From Micromonospora profundi (GTDB lineage Bacteria; Actinomycetota; Actinomycetes; Mycobacteriales; Micromonosporaceae): a DNA stretch of 64,000 nt. The number at the start of each line of letters is the position of its first letter. Position 1 is the first letter of the stretch. The position numbers and the translations under genes are program-made. The stretch lies in the NCBI RefSeq assembly GCF_011927785.1, contig NZ_JAATJK010000001.1, positions 2,542,001 to 2,606,000 on the forward strand, in the 5' to 3' direction. Of the stretch, positions 51,728-61,544 are shown one piece after another. The notes below the pieces were generated by a model. That model ran no database searches. It was given only the letters and a program-made list of their open reading frames with translations, and had not been told where the DNA came from.

Positions 51728-53004
51728 GACGTCGTCACCCCGAATTCCTGGAAGGTGATGCTCTTCTCGATCGGGTAGTGCTCCCGGCCGAGCAGCTCCC
51801 GAATGATGAAGGAGTTGCGGTACGGGCCCATGCCCAGGTCGGGTGAGGTGATGCTGTGCGTGTGGGTGCCGGCGTTCTGCAGGAAGATGCCCCGCCCGGT
51901 GTGGTCGATGCTGTAGTTGCGGGCCACGTCGAAACGGCCGTGCGCGTCCCAGCGGATCCTCTCGCGCACCGGTGCGAGGAACTCCGGCACCCGGTAGTGG
52001 TAGCCGGTGGCAAGCACCAGCCCCTCGGTGCGCAGCGTGAAGTCCCGTTCCTGCTCCACGTGCCGCAACCCCAGCGTGTACTCACCGTCGTGGTGCTCGG
52101 CGGTGACCAGCTCGGTGTTCGTCAGCAGGCGGGTGTTCACCGGACCGTCGACGCTGTGCGCGTACAGCAGGTCGAAGATGTCGTTGATCAGGTCGGCGTT
52201 GATCCCCTTGAACAGGCCCTTCTGCTCGGCCTCCAGCCGGTAGCGGGTGTCCTCGGGCAGCGCGTGGAAGTAGTCCACGTAGTCCGGTGAGGTCATCTCC
52301 AGCGTCAGCTTCGTGTATTCGAGGGGGAAGAACCGCGGCGAGCGGGTCACCCAGTTGAGCTGGTAGCCGTACCGGTCGAGGTCGCCGAGCAGGTCGTGGT
52401 AGATCTCGGCGGCGCTCTGCCCGCTGCCCACCACAGTGATGCTGCGCTTGGTGCGCAGCGCGTCCCGGTGCTCCAGGTAGCGCGAGTTGTGCACCGCGTC
52501 GCCGGGCAGTCCGTCCACGGCGGCCGGCAGGTGCGGTGGGGTGCCCGTGCCGAGCACCAGGTGCCGGGCGCGGTACTCGACGCTCTCCCCCTCGCCGGTG
52601 TCGGCCCGCACGACGTACCGCTCGTCGGCCGGGTCGTACTCCACTGTGGTCACCGCCTGACCGAAGCGCAGGTTCGGCAGCTTCGCCGCCGCCCACCGGC
52701 AGTACGCGTCGTACTCGCTGCGCAACGGATAGAAGCTCTCCCGGATGTAGAACGGGTAGAGCCGGCCGATCTCCTTCAGATAGTTGAGAAAGGAGTACGG
52801 CGACGTCGGGTCGGCGAGGCTGACCAGGTCGGCGATGAACGGGGTCTGCAACCGGGCCGACTCCAGCAGCATGCCCGGGTGCCAGGCCAGACTGGGCCGG
52901 GCCTCCAGGAACACGCCGTCCAGATCGTCGATCGGCGCGGTGAGACAGGCCAACCCCAGGTTGTACGGGCCGAGCCCGATGGCGACGAAGTCATGGGTGG
53001 ACAT
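51724..53004 (-). CDS. desB: cadaverine N-hydroxylase DesB (flavin monooxygenase)
   Basis: A 426-residue L-lysine/ornithine-type N-monooxygenase. FAD motif [13 protein letters not shown] at residues 8-20, NADPH motif [12 protein letters not shown], and the C-terminal [12 protein letters not shown] are typical. It hydroxylates cadaverine to N-hydroxycadaverine with NADPH and oxygen. I choose ATG 53004 with GGAAGGG upstream; the ATG at 53082 would add 26 low-complexity residues and overlap the desA stop. Second gene of the operon. Confidence 0.93.
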   Translation of the reverse strand: MSTHDFVAIGLGPYNLGLACLTAPIDDLDGVFLEARPSLAWHPGMLLESARLQTPFIADLVSLADPTSPYSFLNYLKEIGRLYPFYIRESFYPLRSEYDAYCRWAAAKLPNLRFGQAVTTVEYDPADERYVVRADTGEGESVEYRARHLVLGTGTPPHLPAAVDGLPGDAVHNSRYLEHRDALRTKRSITVVGSGQSAAEIYHDLLGDLDRYGYQLNWVTRSPRFFPLEYTKLTLEMTSPDYVDYFHALPEDTRYRLEAEQKGLFKGINADLINDIFDLLYAHSVDGPVNTRLLTNTELVTAEHHDGEYTLGLRHVEQERDFTLRTEGLVLATGYHYRVPEFLAPVRERIRWDAHGRFDVARNYSIDHTGRGIFLQNAGTHTHSITSPDLGMGPYRNSFIIRELLGREHYPIEKSITFQEFGVTTS

Positions 53005-53071
53005 CCGGCCCTTCCGGCGCGGTTGCGGTGTCACGGGTCGGGTGGACGCGGCAGCCTGCTCGGCGCCGGCG

Positions 53072-54643
53072 TCAGCCGACATGGCAGGCCAGGTCGGCGG
53101 CGGTACGCTCGGCCACGTACCGACCGGCGTGGGCGGCGATCAGTTCGAGGACGTGGCCCACATCGTCGACGGTGGTGGCCGGATTGAGCAGCGTGAACTT
53201 CAGGAAGTGCCGGCCGTCGACACGGGTCCCCGCCACGAGCGCGGCACCGGACGCGGCGAGCGCCTCCCGGGCGTACAGGTTGGCCTCGTCGGCCAGGTCG
53301 CGACCCGGGCCGGTGGGCAGGTAGCGGAAGACGACAGTGCTCAACTCGGAGCGCGTCACCACCTCGAAGCGGGGATCCTCGCTTACCAGTTGCCACGCGT
53401 CCGCGGCCCTGTCGACCACCTCGTCGAAGAGCGCGCCGAGGGCGTCCGGACCCATCACCCGCAGCGTCAGCCACAGCTTCAACGCGTCGAAGCGGCGGGT
53501 GGTCTGCAGGCTCTTGTCGACCTGGTTGGGGATCCGCTGCTCGGCCATCCGAGCCGGGTTGAGGTAGTCGGCGTGGTAGGTGGCGTGCCGCAGCACCCGC
53601 CGGTCGCGGACCAGCAGCGCGCTGGAGCTGACCGGCTGGAAGAACGACTTGTGGTAGTCCACAGTCACCGAGTCGGCCCGCTCGATGCCGTCGAGCAGGT
53701 GCCGGCGCGTCGGTGAGACGAGCAGACCGCAGCCGTACGCGGCGTCCACGTGCAGCCACACGCCGGCATCCGCGCAGATCCCAGCCAGCTCGGCGAGGGG
53801 GTCGATGGAGCCGAAGTCGGTGGTGCCCGCGGTGCCGACGACGGCCATCACCACCTGCCCGGCCTGCCGGCATCGGGCGATCTCGTCGCGGACGGCGGCG
53901 GGCTGGATCCGCCGCCGCGCGTCGGTGGGGACCGCGACCACGGCATCCGGGGCGAGGCCGAGCAGCTTTGCCGACTTCTGCACGCTGAAGTGGCCGGCGG
54001 CGGACGTGAGTACGCGCAGCCGGGGCAGCAGCTCTGCGCGGGCCGCCGGGGTGAGCGCAGCGGCGCACGCCTCCTCCCGGGCCAGCAGCAGCGCCTGGAG
54101 GTTCGACTGGCTGCCACCGCTTGTGAACACGCCGTCGGCGTCCGGGCCGAGGCCGACGCGGGCGGCGGTCCAGTCGATCAGGCGTCGCTCGATGAGGGTG
54201 GCGCCGGCACTCTGGTCCCAGGTGTCCAGTGAGGAGTTCACCGCACTGAGCACCGCCTCGCCCAGCAACGCCGGGATGACCACCGGGCAGTTGAGGTGGG
54301 CGAGATAGCGGGGGTGGTGGAACCACACGGTGTCGCGCAGGTAGACGTCCTCCAGCTCGTCCAGTGCCGCGCCCGCGTCGCCGAGGGGCCGGTCCAGGTC
54401 GACCCGGTCGACCACGGGGGCCAGGTCGGCGGGGGCGACGCCGGTACCGGGCTGCTGCACTGTGGCCACCCGCCGGACGACCCGGTCGACACCGTCGGCG
54501 ATCGTCCGCCGGTAGTGCTCGACCGAGCCGTCGTGCAGCAGCTGCGCCCGCGCGCCGGCCAGTGTCCCCGGCGGCCCGGCGGCCGGCCACTGTGTGGCCG
54601 TTGCCGGCGGAATGCTCTCGGCGGGGTACGTCGGCACGGTCAC
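53072..54643 (-). CDS. desA: PLP-dependent lysine decarboxylase DesA
   Basis: A 523-residue group II decarboxylase. The PLP Lys332 sits in [10 protein letters not shown]; upstream are HVDAAYG (the Asp contacting PLP) and TSGGSQSNL. The DesA branch decarboxylates lysine to cadaverine, the starting diamine of desferrioxamine. GTG at 54643 has no strong ribosome site but lies about 110 bases after the binding-lipoprotein gene. First gene of the desABCD operon. Confidence 0.94.
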   Translation of the reverse strand: MTVPTYPAESIPPATATQWPAAGPPGTLAGARAQLLHDGSVEHYRRTIADGVDRVVRRVATVQQPGTGVAPADLAPVVDRVDLDRPLGDAGAALDELEDVYLRDTVWFHHPRYLAHLNCPVVIPALLGEAVLSAVNSSLDTWDQSAGATLIERRLIDWTAARVGLGPDADGVFTSGGSQSNLQALLLAREEACAAALTPAARAELLPRLRVLTSAAGHFSVQKSAKLLGLAPDAVVAVPTDARRRIQPAAVRDEIARCRQAGQVVMAVVGTAGTTDFGSIDPLAELAGICADAGVWLHVDAAYGCGLLVSPTRRHLLDGIERADSVTVDYHKSFFQPVSSSALLVRDRRVLRHATYHADYLNPARMAEQRIPNQVDKSLQTTRRFDALKLWLTLRVMGPDALGALFDEVVDRAADAWQLVSEDPRFEVVTRSELSTVVFRYLPTGPGRDLADEANLYAREALAASGAALVAGTRVDGRHFLKFTLLNPATTVDDVGHVLELIAAHAGRYVAERTAADLACHVG

Positions 54644-54682
54644 GTGTCCTCCACGTTCTCGACGATGGGCAGCCGGAACCCT

Positions 54683-54708
54683 CCCCCGGCGCGGTTCCGC
54701 GCCGGGGG
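54683..54708 (-). terminator. 10-bp hairpin between the siderophore receptor gene and desA
   Basis: CCCCCGGCGC (54683-54692) pairs with GCGCCGGGGG (54699-54708) over a 6-base loop; no T-tract. Downstream of the lipoprotein stop (54755) on the minus strand and 40 bases before desA. It may attenuate read-through into desABCD. Confidence 0.7.
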
Positions 54709-54754
54709 TCGTACTGCCTTATGGGTTGTGTCGCCGCTCAGACGCGCCGTCGCG

Positions 54755-55786
54755 TCAGCTGACCTTCTTGGCGTTCTTGATCGCGGTGGCCAGGTTCTCC
54801 AGCAGCGGTGCGGCACCTGCGTACGAGAAGCGGGGCACCGCGTCCCACGGGGTCACCTGGTTGGCCTTGACCGCCGGCAGCTGACCCCAGGTGGGCTTGG
54901 CGGCCAGGTCCTTGGGCTGAAGCGCGGTGCTGCGGTTGTCAAGCAGGATCAGGTCGGCTGGGAACTTGCCGGTGTTCTCCCAGCTCAGCGCCTCGAAGTA
55001 GTCGCCGGATTCGAGCTTGGTGGGCACCACGATGTCGACGCCCAGCTCGGCGAAGTACATGAGGTCGGTGCTCACCTTGGGGTTGGAGACGTAGAACAGG
55101 TCGGGGCTGCCGGAGCAGGCCATCACCTTGATGCCGGGGTTGGCCTTGACGGCCTGGCGGACGCTCTCGGCGGCGGCGTCGAAGCGGGTCTTCGCGTCGG
55201 TGACCTTCTTGGCGGACAGGTCCGCGCCGAGCGACTCGGCCAGGGCGGCGTACCGCTCGATGGGCTTGGTCATCGGCACCCGGGCCGTGGTGATCGCGAC
55301 GCTGGGCGCGAGCGGCAGGATCTTGTCCTTGCTCTCGTCCGGCACGTACCAGAGGGCGTCGGGGTCGTACATGTGCGTGACGAGCAGTTCGGGGCGCAGG
55401 GCCGCGTACTTCTCCACACTGAACTCGCCCCACACGTTGCCCAGGATCTCCACGGACTCGACGTTCAGGTCGCCCGCCTGCGGGTCTGTCGTGCCGTCGG
55501 CCCGCTTGGTCTCACCGAACACGCCGACGATCTGCTTGTCGAGACCGAAATCGACAAGTGCCGCGGCCACCCCGGTGAAGGCCACCACGCGTGCCGGGCG
55601 GGCCGCCGCCTCGACCTTCTTGGTGCGGTCGTCCGTGAACGACCAGGGGCCACCGGTGTTGCCGGCGGCGGGCTTCGCGTCATCGTCCTTGCCGCAGCCG
55701 GCGAGCAGAGCGGCAAGGGTGGCGGCGCCTCCGGCGGCCAGCAGGCCACGGCGGGTCAGGCGACGGGCGGACAGAGATTCGGGCAT
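54755..55786 (-). CDS. ferric-siderophore-binding lipoprotein (DesE/FhuD-like)
   Basis: A 343-residue receptor. A signal peptide with RRLTRRGLLAAGG (Tat-like) ends in lipobox LLAGC, Cys31. The mature protein is a helical-backbone binding protein: ARVVAFTGVAAALVDFGLD, LRPELLVTH and LPAVKANQVTPWDAV follow in FepB/FhuD order. It should hand ferric desferrioxamine to the FecCD permeases encoded divergently. ATG at 55786 shares the iron box at 55837-55855 with the permease genes, so both are induced by iron starvation. Confidence 0.92.
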   Translation of the reverse strand: MPESLSARRLTRRGLLAAGGAATLAALLAGCGKDDDAKPAAGNTGGPWSFTDDRTKKVEAAARPARVVAFTGVAAALVDFGLDKQIVGVFGETKRADGTTDPQAGDLNVESVEILGNVWGEFSVEKYAALRPELLVTHMYDPDALWYVPDESKDKILPLAPSVAITTARVPMTKPIERYAALAESLGADLSAKKVTDAKTRFDAAAESVRQAVKANPGIKVMACSGSPDLFYVSNPKVSTDLMYFAELGVDIVVPTKLESGDYFEALSWENTGKFPADLILLDNRSTALQPKDLAAKPTWGQLPAVKANQVTPWDAVPRFSYAGAAPLLENLATAIKNAKKVS

Positions 55787-55836
55787 GGTGTCGTCTTTCG
55801 ATCAAGGGACGGCCGGGGTCGACCGGGACAGCGGGC

Positions 55837-55855
55837 TTAGGTTAGCCTAACCTCG
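55837..55855. promoter_or_regulatory. iron box (DmdR1/IdeR site), TTAGGTTAGCCTAACCT
   Basis: A 17-base perfect core of the TTAGGTTAGSCTAACCTAA iron box, with only the last two bases deviating. It lies between the divergent lipoprotein and permease genes and should be bound by an iron-dependent DtxR-family repressor in iron-replete cells. It is the only iron box I find in the siderophore region. Confidence 0.9.
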
Positions 55856-55859
55856 GACA

Positions 55860-56978
55860 TTGTCAACAGCGGTACGCCGTGTCGCCACACCCCCGGAGTT
55901 CACCCTGGACGCCACACCGTCCGTCAGCACCCTGGCGCCATCCGCGCCCGGGTCGACGGCATCACCGACCGCGCCGCAGCCGGCGCGGCGCTCCCGCCAG
56001 GCGGCACGCGCCGCCGGCCTGATCGCCGCCGTGGCGCTGCTCGGCGTCGTCCTGGTGCTCAGCATCGGGGTCGGCGCCAAGTCCCTGCCGCTCGCCGACG
56101 TCTGGGCCGGGCTGCTTGACCGCGACGCCGCCGAATACGCGGTGGTGCACCAGATGCGCCTACCCCGCACCCTGCTCGGGTTGCTTGCCGGTGCGGCGCT
56201 CGGAATGGCCGGCGCGGTGATGCAGGCCCTCACCCGCAACCCACTTGCCGACCCCGGGCTGCTCGGCATCAACGCGGGCGCGTCCGCCGCCGTTGCCACC
56301 GCAGCGTTGCTGGGCGTCACCGCCATCGGCGGGTACGTCTGGTTCGCGCTTGCCGGCGCCGCGGCGGTCACCGCCCTGGTCTACGCCGTCGGCGGCGGAC
56401 GTGGCGCCACCCCGGCCCGCCTCGCGCTTGCCGGCGCGGCACTCAACGCCACTCTCTACTCGTACGTCAGCGCGGTCATGATGCTGGACACCGCCTCACT
56501 GGACCGGCTGCGGTTCTGGACGGTCGGCTCACTGGCCAGCGCCGACGCCGCGACAGTGACCCGGGTGGCACCGTTCATCGTGGTCGGTCTGCTGGTCGCC
56601 CTCGCCGCCGCCCGCCCGCTGAACGCCCTCGCGCTCGGCGACGACGCCGCCCGTGCGCTGGGCGCCCGACCCGCGCTCATCCGGGTGGCCGTCATCGTCG
56701 CTGTCACACTGCTCTGCGGCGCGGCGACCGCGGCCTGTGGCCCGATCGTGTTCGTCGGACTGCTGGTCCCCCACCTGGTACGCGCCCTCACCGGCCCCGA
56801 TCTGCGCTGGCTCCTGCCGTACTGCGCGGTGCTCGCGCCGGTGCTGCTGCTCGGCGCCGACGTGCTGGGCCGGGTGCTCGGCCGACCCGGTGAACTCCAG
56901 GTGGGCATGGTGACAGCGGTGCTGGGCGGCCCGCTCTTCCTCTGGCTGGTCACCCGTTCCCGGGTGGCACACCCATGA
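55860..56978 (+). CDS. FecCD-type siderophore ABC permease 1
   Basis: A 372-residue permease with about nine hydrophobic segments after an unusually long Ser/Thr/Pro-rich N-terminal region of about 50 residues. Family blocks: LPRTLLGLLAGAALGMAGAVMQ, TRNPLADPGLLGINAGAS and the G-ACGPIVFVGLLVPHLVR segment. The start is uncertain: a TTG at 55860 lies six bases after a TAACCT hexamer within the iron box, which would make it leaderless. No in-frame ATG or GTG occurs before the conserved part. Confidence 0.88.
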   Translation: MSTAVRRVATPPEFTLDATPSVSTLAPSAPGSTASPTAPQPARRSRQAARAAGLIAAVALLGVVLVLSIGVGAKSLPLADVWAGLLDRDAAEYAVVHQMRLPRTLLGLLAGAALGMAGAVMQALTRNPLADPGLLGINAGASAAVATAALLGVTAIGGYVWFALAGAAAVTALVYAVGGGRGATPARLALAGAALNATLYSYVSAVMMLDTASLDRLRFWTVGSLASADAATVTRVAPFIVVGLLVALAAARPLNALALGDDAARALGARPALIRVAVIVAVTLLCGAATAACGPIVFVGLLVPHLVRALTGPDLRWLLPYCAVLAPVLLLGADVLGRVLGRPGELQVGMVTAVLGGPLFLWLVTRSRVAHP

Positions 56979-57033
56979 GCGGGCTGAACGTTTCGGCGCG
57001 GCACGCCAGCGCGGAGCGCAGCGGAGCGGCGAC

Positions 57034-58062
57034 ATGACTGTCATCCGTACCCCCGGCGGGTTGTCCCTGCGGTTCCGCCCCCGCGCGCTGGCCATCGGCG
57101 CGGGCGCCGCAGTGCTCGCGGCCGGGCTCGGCCTGGTCGCGCTGGGCAGCGGCGACTACCCGATGGGTCCGGCCGACGTGCTGCGCACCCTGGGCGGTGG
57201 CGGCACCCCCGCCGAGCAGTTCATCGTGAACGAGCTGCGACTGCCCCGGCTGGTCACCGCCCTGCTTGTCGGCGCGGCGCTGGCCCTGTCCGGCACGATC
57301 TTCCAGTCGCTTGTCCGCAACCCGCTGGGCAGCCCCGACATGCTCGGCTTCACCCAGGGCGCGTCGACAGGCGCGCTCGTGGTGGTCGTCCTCGGCGGCA
57401 GCAGCATGGCCCTGGCCGGCGCGGCGGTCGTCGGAGGGCTCTGCACCGGCCTGCTGATCTACACGCTCGCCTGGCGACGCGGCGTGCACGGCTTCCGGCT
57501 CATCCTTGTCGGCATCGGCGTCGCCGCGATCCTCACGGGTGTCAACGGCTACCTGCTGACCCGGGCCCCTCTGATGGACGCCGCCCGCGCGGTGCTCTGG
57601 CTCACCGGCAGCCTGGACGGGCGGGGCTGGGCCAACGCCGGCCCGCTGCTCGCCGTCACCGCCGTGCTGGCGCCGCTGGTGCTCGTCGTCTGCGGCCCGG
57701 CCCTGCGCATGATGGAGTTGGGCGACGACACGGCAAGCGCCCTGGGGGTGCCCGTGCGCCGGCTACGTCTCGTCCTGCTCGCCGCAGCGGTGCTGCTCGT
57801 CTCGTTCTCGGCGGCCGCCGCCGGCCCGGTCTCCTTCCTCGCGCTTGTCGCGCCGCACCTGGCCAAGCGGCTCACCGGGTCGCCCGGCCCGAACCTGCTG
57901 CCGTCGATGGCCCTCGGCGCGGCCCTGATGGTCGGCGCCGACCTGCTGGCGCAGCGCGCGTTCACCGGGCACCAACTCCCGGTCGGCGTGGTGACCGGGA
58001 TGATCGGCGGCGGCTACCTCGTGTGGCTGCTTGCCGTCGAACGCCGGGCGGGTCGGCTGTGA
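57034..58062 (+). CDS. FecCD-type siderophore ABC permease 2
   Basis: A 342-residue permease with about nine to ten helices. Blocks NELRLPRLVTALLVGAALALSGTIFQ, VRNPLGSPDMLGFTQGAS and AAAGPVSFLALVAPHLAKRL are typical. Separated from permease 1 by 55 bases that hold no gene. Forms a heterodimer with it. ATG at 57034 without a strong ribosome site. Confidence 0.92.
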   Translation: MTVIRTPGGLSLRFRPRALAIGAGAAVLAAGLGLVALGSGDYPMGPADVLRTLGGGGTPAEQFIVNELRLPRLVTALLVGAALALSGTIFQSLVRNPLGSPDMLGFTQGASTGALVVVVLGGSSMALAGAAVVGGLCTGLLIYTLAWRRGVHGFRLILVGIGVAAILTGVNGYLLTRAPLMDAARAVLWLTGSLDGRGWANAGPLLAVTAVLAPLVLVVCGPALRMMELGDDTASALGVPVRRLRLVLLAAAVLLVSFSAAAAGPVSFLALVAPHLAKRLTGSPGPNLLPSMALGAALMVGADLLAQRAFTGHQLPVGVVTGMIGGGYLVWLLAVERRAGRL

Positions 58063-58091
58063 ACACCCGCGACGCCCTCGAAGGAGCATCC

Positions 58092-58913
58092 ATGGACGGC
58101 AGTTCCCGCCTCGGTGGCACCGGGCTGACGCTCGCCTACGACCGGCGCACCATCGCCGAGAACCTCACGGTGGAGGTGCCCGACAGGTCGTTCACGGTGA
58201 TCATCGGCCCGAACGCCTGCGGCAAGTCGACGCTGCTGCGCGCGCTGTCGCGGATGCTGCGCCCGAGTGCCGGAGCGGTGCTGCTGGACGGCCGGGACAT
58301 CCACGACCTGCCGGCCCGGAAGGTGGCCCGCACCCTCGGCCTGCTGCCGCAGTCGTCGATCGCGCCGGACGGCATCAGCGTCGCCGAGCTGGTCGCCCGG
58401 GGCCGCTACCCCCACCAGGGGCTGCTGCGGCAGTGGTCGCGCGAGGACGAGCGGATCGTCGACGAGTCGATGGCCGCCACCGGCGTCGCCGACCTCGCCG
58501 ACCGGCCCGTCGACGAGCTGTCCGGCGGGCAACGGCAGCGGGTCTGGATCGCCATGGCGCTGGCCCAGCAGACCCCGCTGCTGCTGCTCGACGAGCCGAC
58601 CACGTACCTCGACATCGCCCACCAGATCGAGATCCTGGACCTCTGCGCCCAACTGCACGAGGAGCAGGGACGCACCCTTGTCGTGGTGCTGCACGACCTG
58701 AACCACGCGGCCCGCTACGCCACCCATCTCATCGCCATGCGCGACGGCCGGGTGGTGGCCGCCGGCGACCCGCGAACGGTGGTCACCGCCGACCTTGTGG
58801 GTGAGGTGTTCGGGCTGCCCTGCCAGGTGATCGACGACCCGGAGACCGGCACCCCGCTCGTCGTTCCGGCCTCCCGCCGACGGGCCGCCGTGACGGTGCC
58901 GGGGTTGGCGTGA
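58092..58913 (+). CDS. siderophore ABC transporter ATPase (FecE type)
   Basis: A 273-residue ATPase: Walker A GPNACGKST, signature LSGGQRQRVWIAMALAQ, Walker B LLLLDEPTTYLDI and H-loop LHDLNHAARY. I use ATG 58092 with GAAGGAGC upstream; the GTG at 58059 that overlaps the permease stop is an alternative. It drives ferric-siderophore import and is followed, with an overlapping GTGA, by the acylase-like gene. Confidence 0.93.
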   Translation: MDGSSRLGGTGLTLAYDRRTIAENLTVEVPDRSFTVIIGPNACGKSTLLRALSRMLRPSAGAVLLDGRDIHDLPARKVARTLGLLPQSSIAPDGISVAELVARGRYPHQGLLRQWSREDERIVDESMAATGVADLADRPVDELSGGQRQRVWIAMALAQQTPLLLLDEPTTYLDIAHQIEILDLCAQLHEEQGRTLVVVLHDLNHAARYATHLIAMRDGRVVAAGDPRTVVTADLVGEVFGLPCQVIDDPETGTPLVVPASRRRAAVTVPGLA

Positions 58914-60979
58914 CCGAGGACGGTGGGCGGCGCCCCGCCAGGCGGTTCCGCGACAGCTGGGGTGTGCCGCACCTTCGCGCCGACGACCCGCTCGCCCTCG
59001 CGGCGGCGCAGGGCCGCGTCACCGCGTACGACCGGGCGTGGCAGATCGAGGTGGAACGGCACCGGGCACAGGGCACCAGCGCCGCGTTCCTCGGCGCCGA
59101 CGCGCTCGCCTGGGACCGCTTCGCCCGGCAGGTCCGGCTCGCCGACACCGCCCGCCGCTGCCACGCCGCGCTGGACCCCGCGACCGCCGAGTGGGTCGGC
59201 GCGTACGTCACCGGGGTCAACGACGGCCTCGCCGCCGGGGCGGGCAGGGCACCGGAGTTCGCGGCGGTCGGGCTGACCCCCGGCCGGTGGGAGCCGTGGA
59301 CGCCGCTCGCTGTGTGGCTGGGCCACCACATCCTGTTCGCCGGGTTCCCCGGCAAGCTCTGGCGCGAGCACGTCGCACGCAAGCTCGGCCCGGCGTCCGT
59401 CGACCTGTTCGCCATCGACGGGCCGGCCGTCGCCGGCAGCAACGGGTGGCTGCTGGCCCCCGAACGCACCGGCACGGGCGCGGCCCTGCTCGCCGGCGAC
59501 CCGCACCGCTTCATCGAGGATCCGGGCGTCTACCAGCAGATCCGGCTGGCCTGCCCGGAGTACGACGTGGTGGGGCTGGCCGTGCCCGGCGTACCGGGGA
59601 TCGCCCACTTCGGCCACACCGGGACGGTGGCATGGGCGATCACCAACGCGATGGCCGACTACCAGGACCTGTACGCCGAACGGTTGCGCCGGGACGGGAC
59701 CCGGGTGCGGGCGCTCGGCCCGGACGGCTGGCAGGACGCCCACCACCATGTCGAGACGATCGAGGTGGCCGGTGCGGAGCCGGTACGGGTGGACGTGGTG
59801 GAGACCGACCGGGGACCGTTGATCGTCGGCGGGCCGGACGACGAGACGGGCATCAGCCTGCGCTATCCGCCCCGGGTCCGCTCCGAGCTGGGCTTCGCGG
59901 TCCTGCCGGCGCTGCTGCGCGCCCGTACGGTGGCCGACGTGGACGCGGCTGTGGAGCGCTGGGTGGAGCCGGTGAACGTGGTGCAGGCGGCCGACACGAC
60001 GGGCGGACTGCTGCACCGGGTCGCCGGCGCCGTGCCGGTACGGCATCCCGACAACTGCCGACGGGTGGTCCCGGCCTGGGAGGCCACCCACGCCTGGCGG
60101 GGCTGGCACACCCCGATGCCCCGCGCCGAGGTGACCGGCCGGGCGGTGATGGCCAACGAACGCGGGCTGGCCGCGCCGCTCGGGGTCGAGTTCGCCCCAC
60201 CGCACCGCGCGCGTCGGATCGGCGAACTGCTCGACGCCGGGCAACGCTGGACGGCCGACCGGATGGCAGCTGTGCACACCGACACGTACCTGGGGTCGGC
60301 CGGCGCGCTCCTGACGGTGCTGCGGAACCTGACCGGGCTCGCCCCGACCGCCGCCGCGCTGCGGGACCGGCTGCTGCGCTGGGACCGGCGGATGAGCGCC
60401 GACAGCACCGACGCCGCGGACTTCGCCACACTGCGGGCCGCCGTCGTCCGCCGGTTCGCCGACCATCCGGCGCTGGCCGCGCTCGCCGACCCGCCCGCGT
60501 ACCCCGAGGTGTTCGCGCCCTGGCTGGCACTGACGCCGAGGGTGGGTTACGCGCTGGAGCACCTGCTCGGCGGCACCGCGCTGCCCGGCGTGGACGTTGC
60601 GGCGCTGGTCCGGGCGGCGGCCGAGGAGGTCGCGGCCGAACAGCCGGTGCCCTGGGGGGACCTGCACCGGCTGACGCCGTGGCGGGCGCTGCCCGACCAG
60701 GCGGCCGGACCAGGCGCCCGGCTCGACGGCGACCACGACTGCGTGCTGGCGACGTCAAGCGTGCCCGGGGTGACACACCGGTGCTTCCGGGGGCCCGCAG
60801 CGCGTTTCGTGTGGGACCTGGCGCGGCGTGCGGACAGCCGCTGGGTGGTCCCGCTGGGCGCCAGCGGGGTGCCCGGCGACAGGCACCACGACGACCAGAG
60901 CCCAGCGTGGCTGGCCGGTGAGCTGCTGCCGGTGACCACCGACTGGGCCGAACTCACCGAGGAGCCAGATGAGCAGTGA
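58910..60979 (+). CDS. penicillin-acylase-family Ntn hydrolase, DesG-like
   Basis: A 689-residue N-terminal-nucleophile hydrolase. GSNGWLL with the nucleophile Ser177 marks the autocatalytic cleavage site after Gly176; the alpha chain of about 176 residues and beta chain of about 512 fit the family. No signal peptide is seen, unlike most extracellular penicillin acylases, so it is probably cytoplasmic. It overlaps the ATPase gene (GTGA) and the following acyltransferase gene by 11 bases. From memory, homologues called DesG accompany desferrioxamine clusters in some actinomycetes and are thought to trim acyl groups; activity here is unproven. Confidence 0.85.
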   Translation: MTEDGGRRPARRFRDSWGVPHLRADDPLALAAAQGRVTAYDRAWQIEVERHRAQGTSAAFLGADALAWDRFARQVRLADTARRCHAALDPATAEWVGAYVTGVNDGLAAGAGRAPEFAAVGLTPGRWEPWTPLAVWLGHHILFAGFPGKLWREHVARKLGPASVDLFAIDGPAVAGSNGWLLAPERTGTGAALLAGDPHRFIEDPGVYQQIRLACPEYDVVGLAVPGVPGIAHFGHTGTVAWAITNAMADYQDLYAERLRRDGTRVRALGPDGWQDAHHHVETIEVAGAEPVRVDVVETDRGPLIVGGPDDETGISLRYPPRVRSELGFAVLPALLRARTVADVDAAVERWVEPVNVVQAADTTGGLLHRVAGAVPVRHPDNCRRVVPAWEATHAWRGWHTPMPRAEVTGRAVMANERGLAAPLGVEFAPPHRARRIGELLDAGQRWTADRMAAVHTDTYLGSAGALLTVLRNLTGLAPTAAALRDRLLRWDRRMSADSTDAADFATLRAAVVRRFADHPALAALADPPAYPEVFAPWLALTPRVGYALEHLLGGTALPGVDVAALVRAAAEEVAAEQPVPWGDLHRLTPWRALPDQAAGPGARLDGDHDCVLATSSVPGVTHRCFRGPAARFVWDLARRADSRWVVPLGASGVPGDRHHDDQSPAWLAGELLPVTTDWAELTEEPDEQ

Positions 60980-61544
60980 CACCTCCACCGTCGACGGGCA
61001 CCACTACCGGCGGGACGTCCCCGGGTTCGGGGTGGTCACCATCCGGCCGGTACGACCCGACGAGGACGCCGACCTGCTGCACGGTTGGGTCACCCAGGAA
61101 CGCGCCCGGTTCTGGGGGATGCTCGACGCGAGCCGCGAGCGGGTGCACGAGATCTACGCGTACCTCGACTCGCTGGACACCCACCACGCGTACCTGGTGC
61201 ACCGCGACGGTGTGCCGGCCGCGCTGGCGCAGACGTACCAGCCCGAGGCCGACCCGGTCGGCGAGTGCTACGAGGTACGCCCCGGCGACGTCGGCGTGCA
61301 CCTGCTGATCGGGCCGCCGGTAACTGTCGAGCCCGGCTTCACGGGCGCGCTGTTCGGGGCGATCCTGGACTTCGTCCTCGCCGACCCGACACGGCTGCGG
61401 GTCGTGATCGAACCGGACGCCCGCAACGAGCGCGCCATCAACAGGTTCCTACGCACCGGCTTCCGCCCCGGACCTCTCATCGACCTGCCGGAGAAGCAAG
61501 CCCGACTGCTCTTCCTGAACCGCCCCGCCGCCAGGCCCTGCTGA
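60969..61544 (+). CDS. siderophore-type GNAT acyltransferase, DesH-like (DesC paralogue)
   Basis: A 191-residue GNAT clearly related to DesC: VTIRPVRPDEDADLLHGWVTQ, EVRPGDVGVHLLIGP and RLRVVIEPDARNERAINRFLRTGF line up along the protein. It overlaps the acylase-like gene by 11 bases (ATG inside its last codons) and is the last gene of the plus-strand uptake operon. Probably attaches an alternative acyl group to cadaverine or recycles released siderophore fragments. The pairing with an acylase suggests acyl exchange. Confidence 0.88.
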   Translation: MSSDTSTVDGHHYRRDVPGFGVVTIRPVRPDEDADLLHGWVTQERARFWGMLDASRERVHEIYAYLDSLDTHHAYLVHRDGVPAALAQTYQPEADPVGECYEVRPGDVGVHLLIGPPVTVEPGFTGALFGAILDFVLADPTRLRVVIEPDARNERAINRFLRTGFRPGPLIDLPEKQARLLFLNRPAARPC

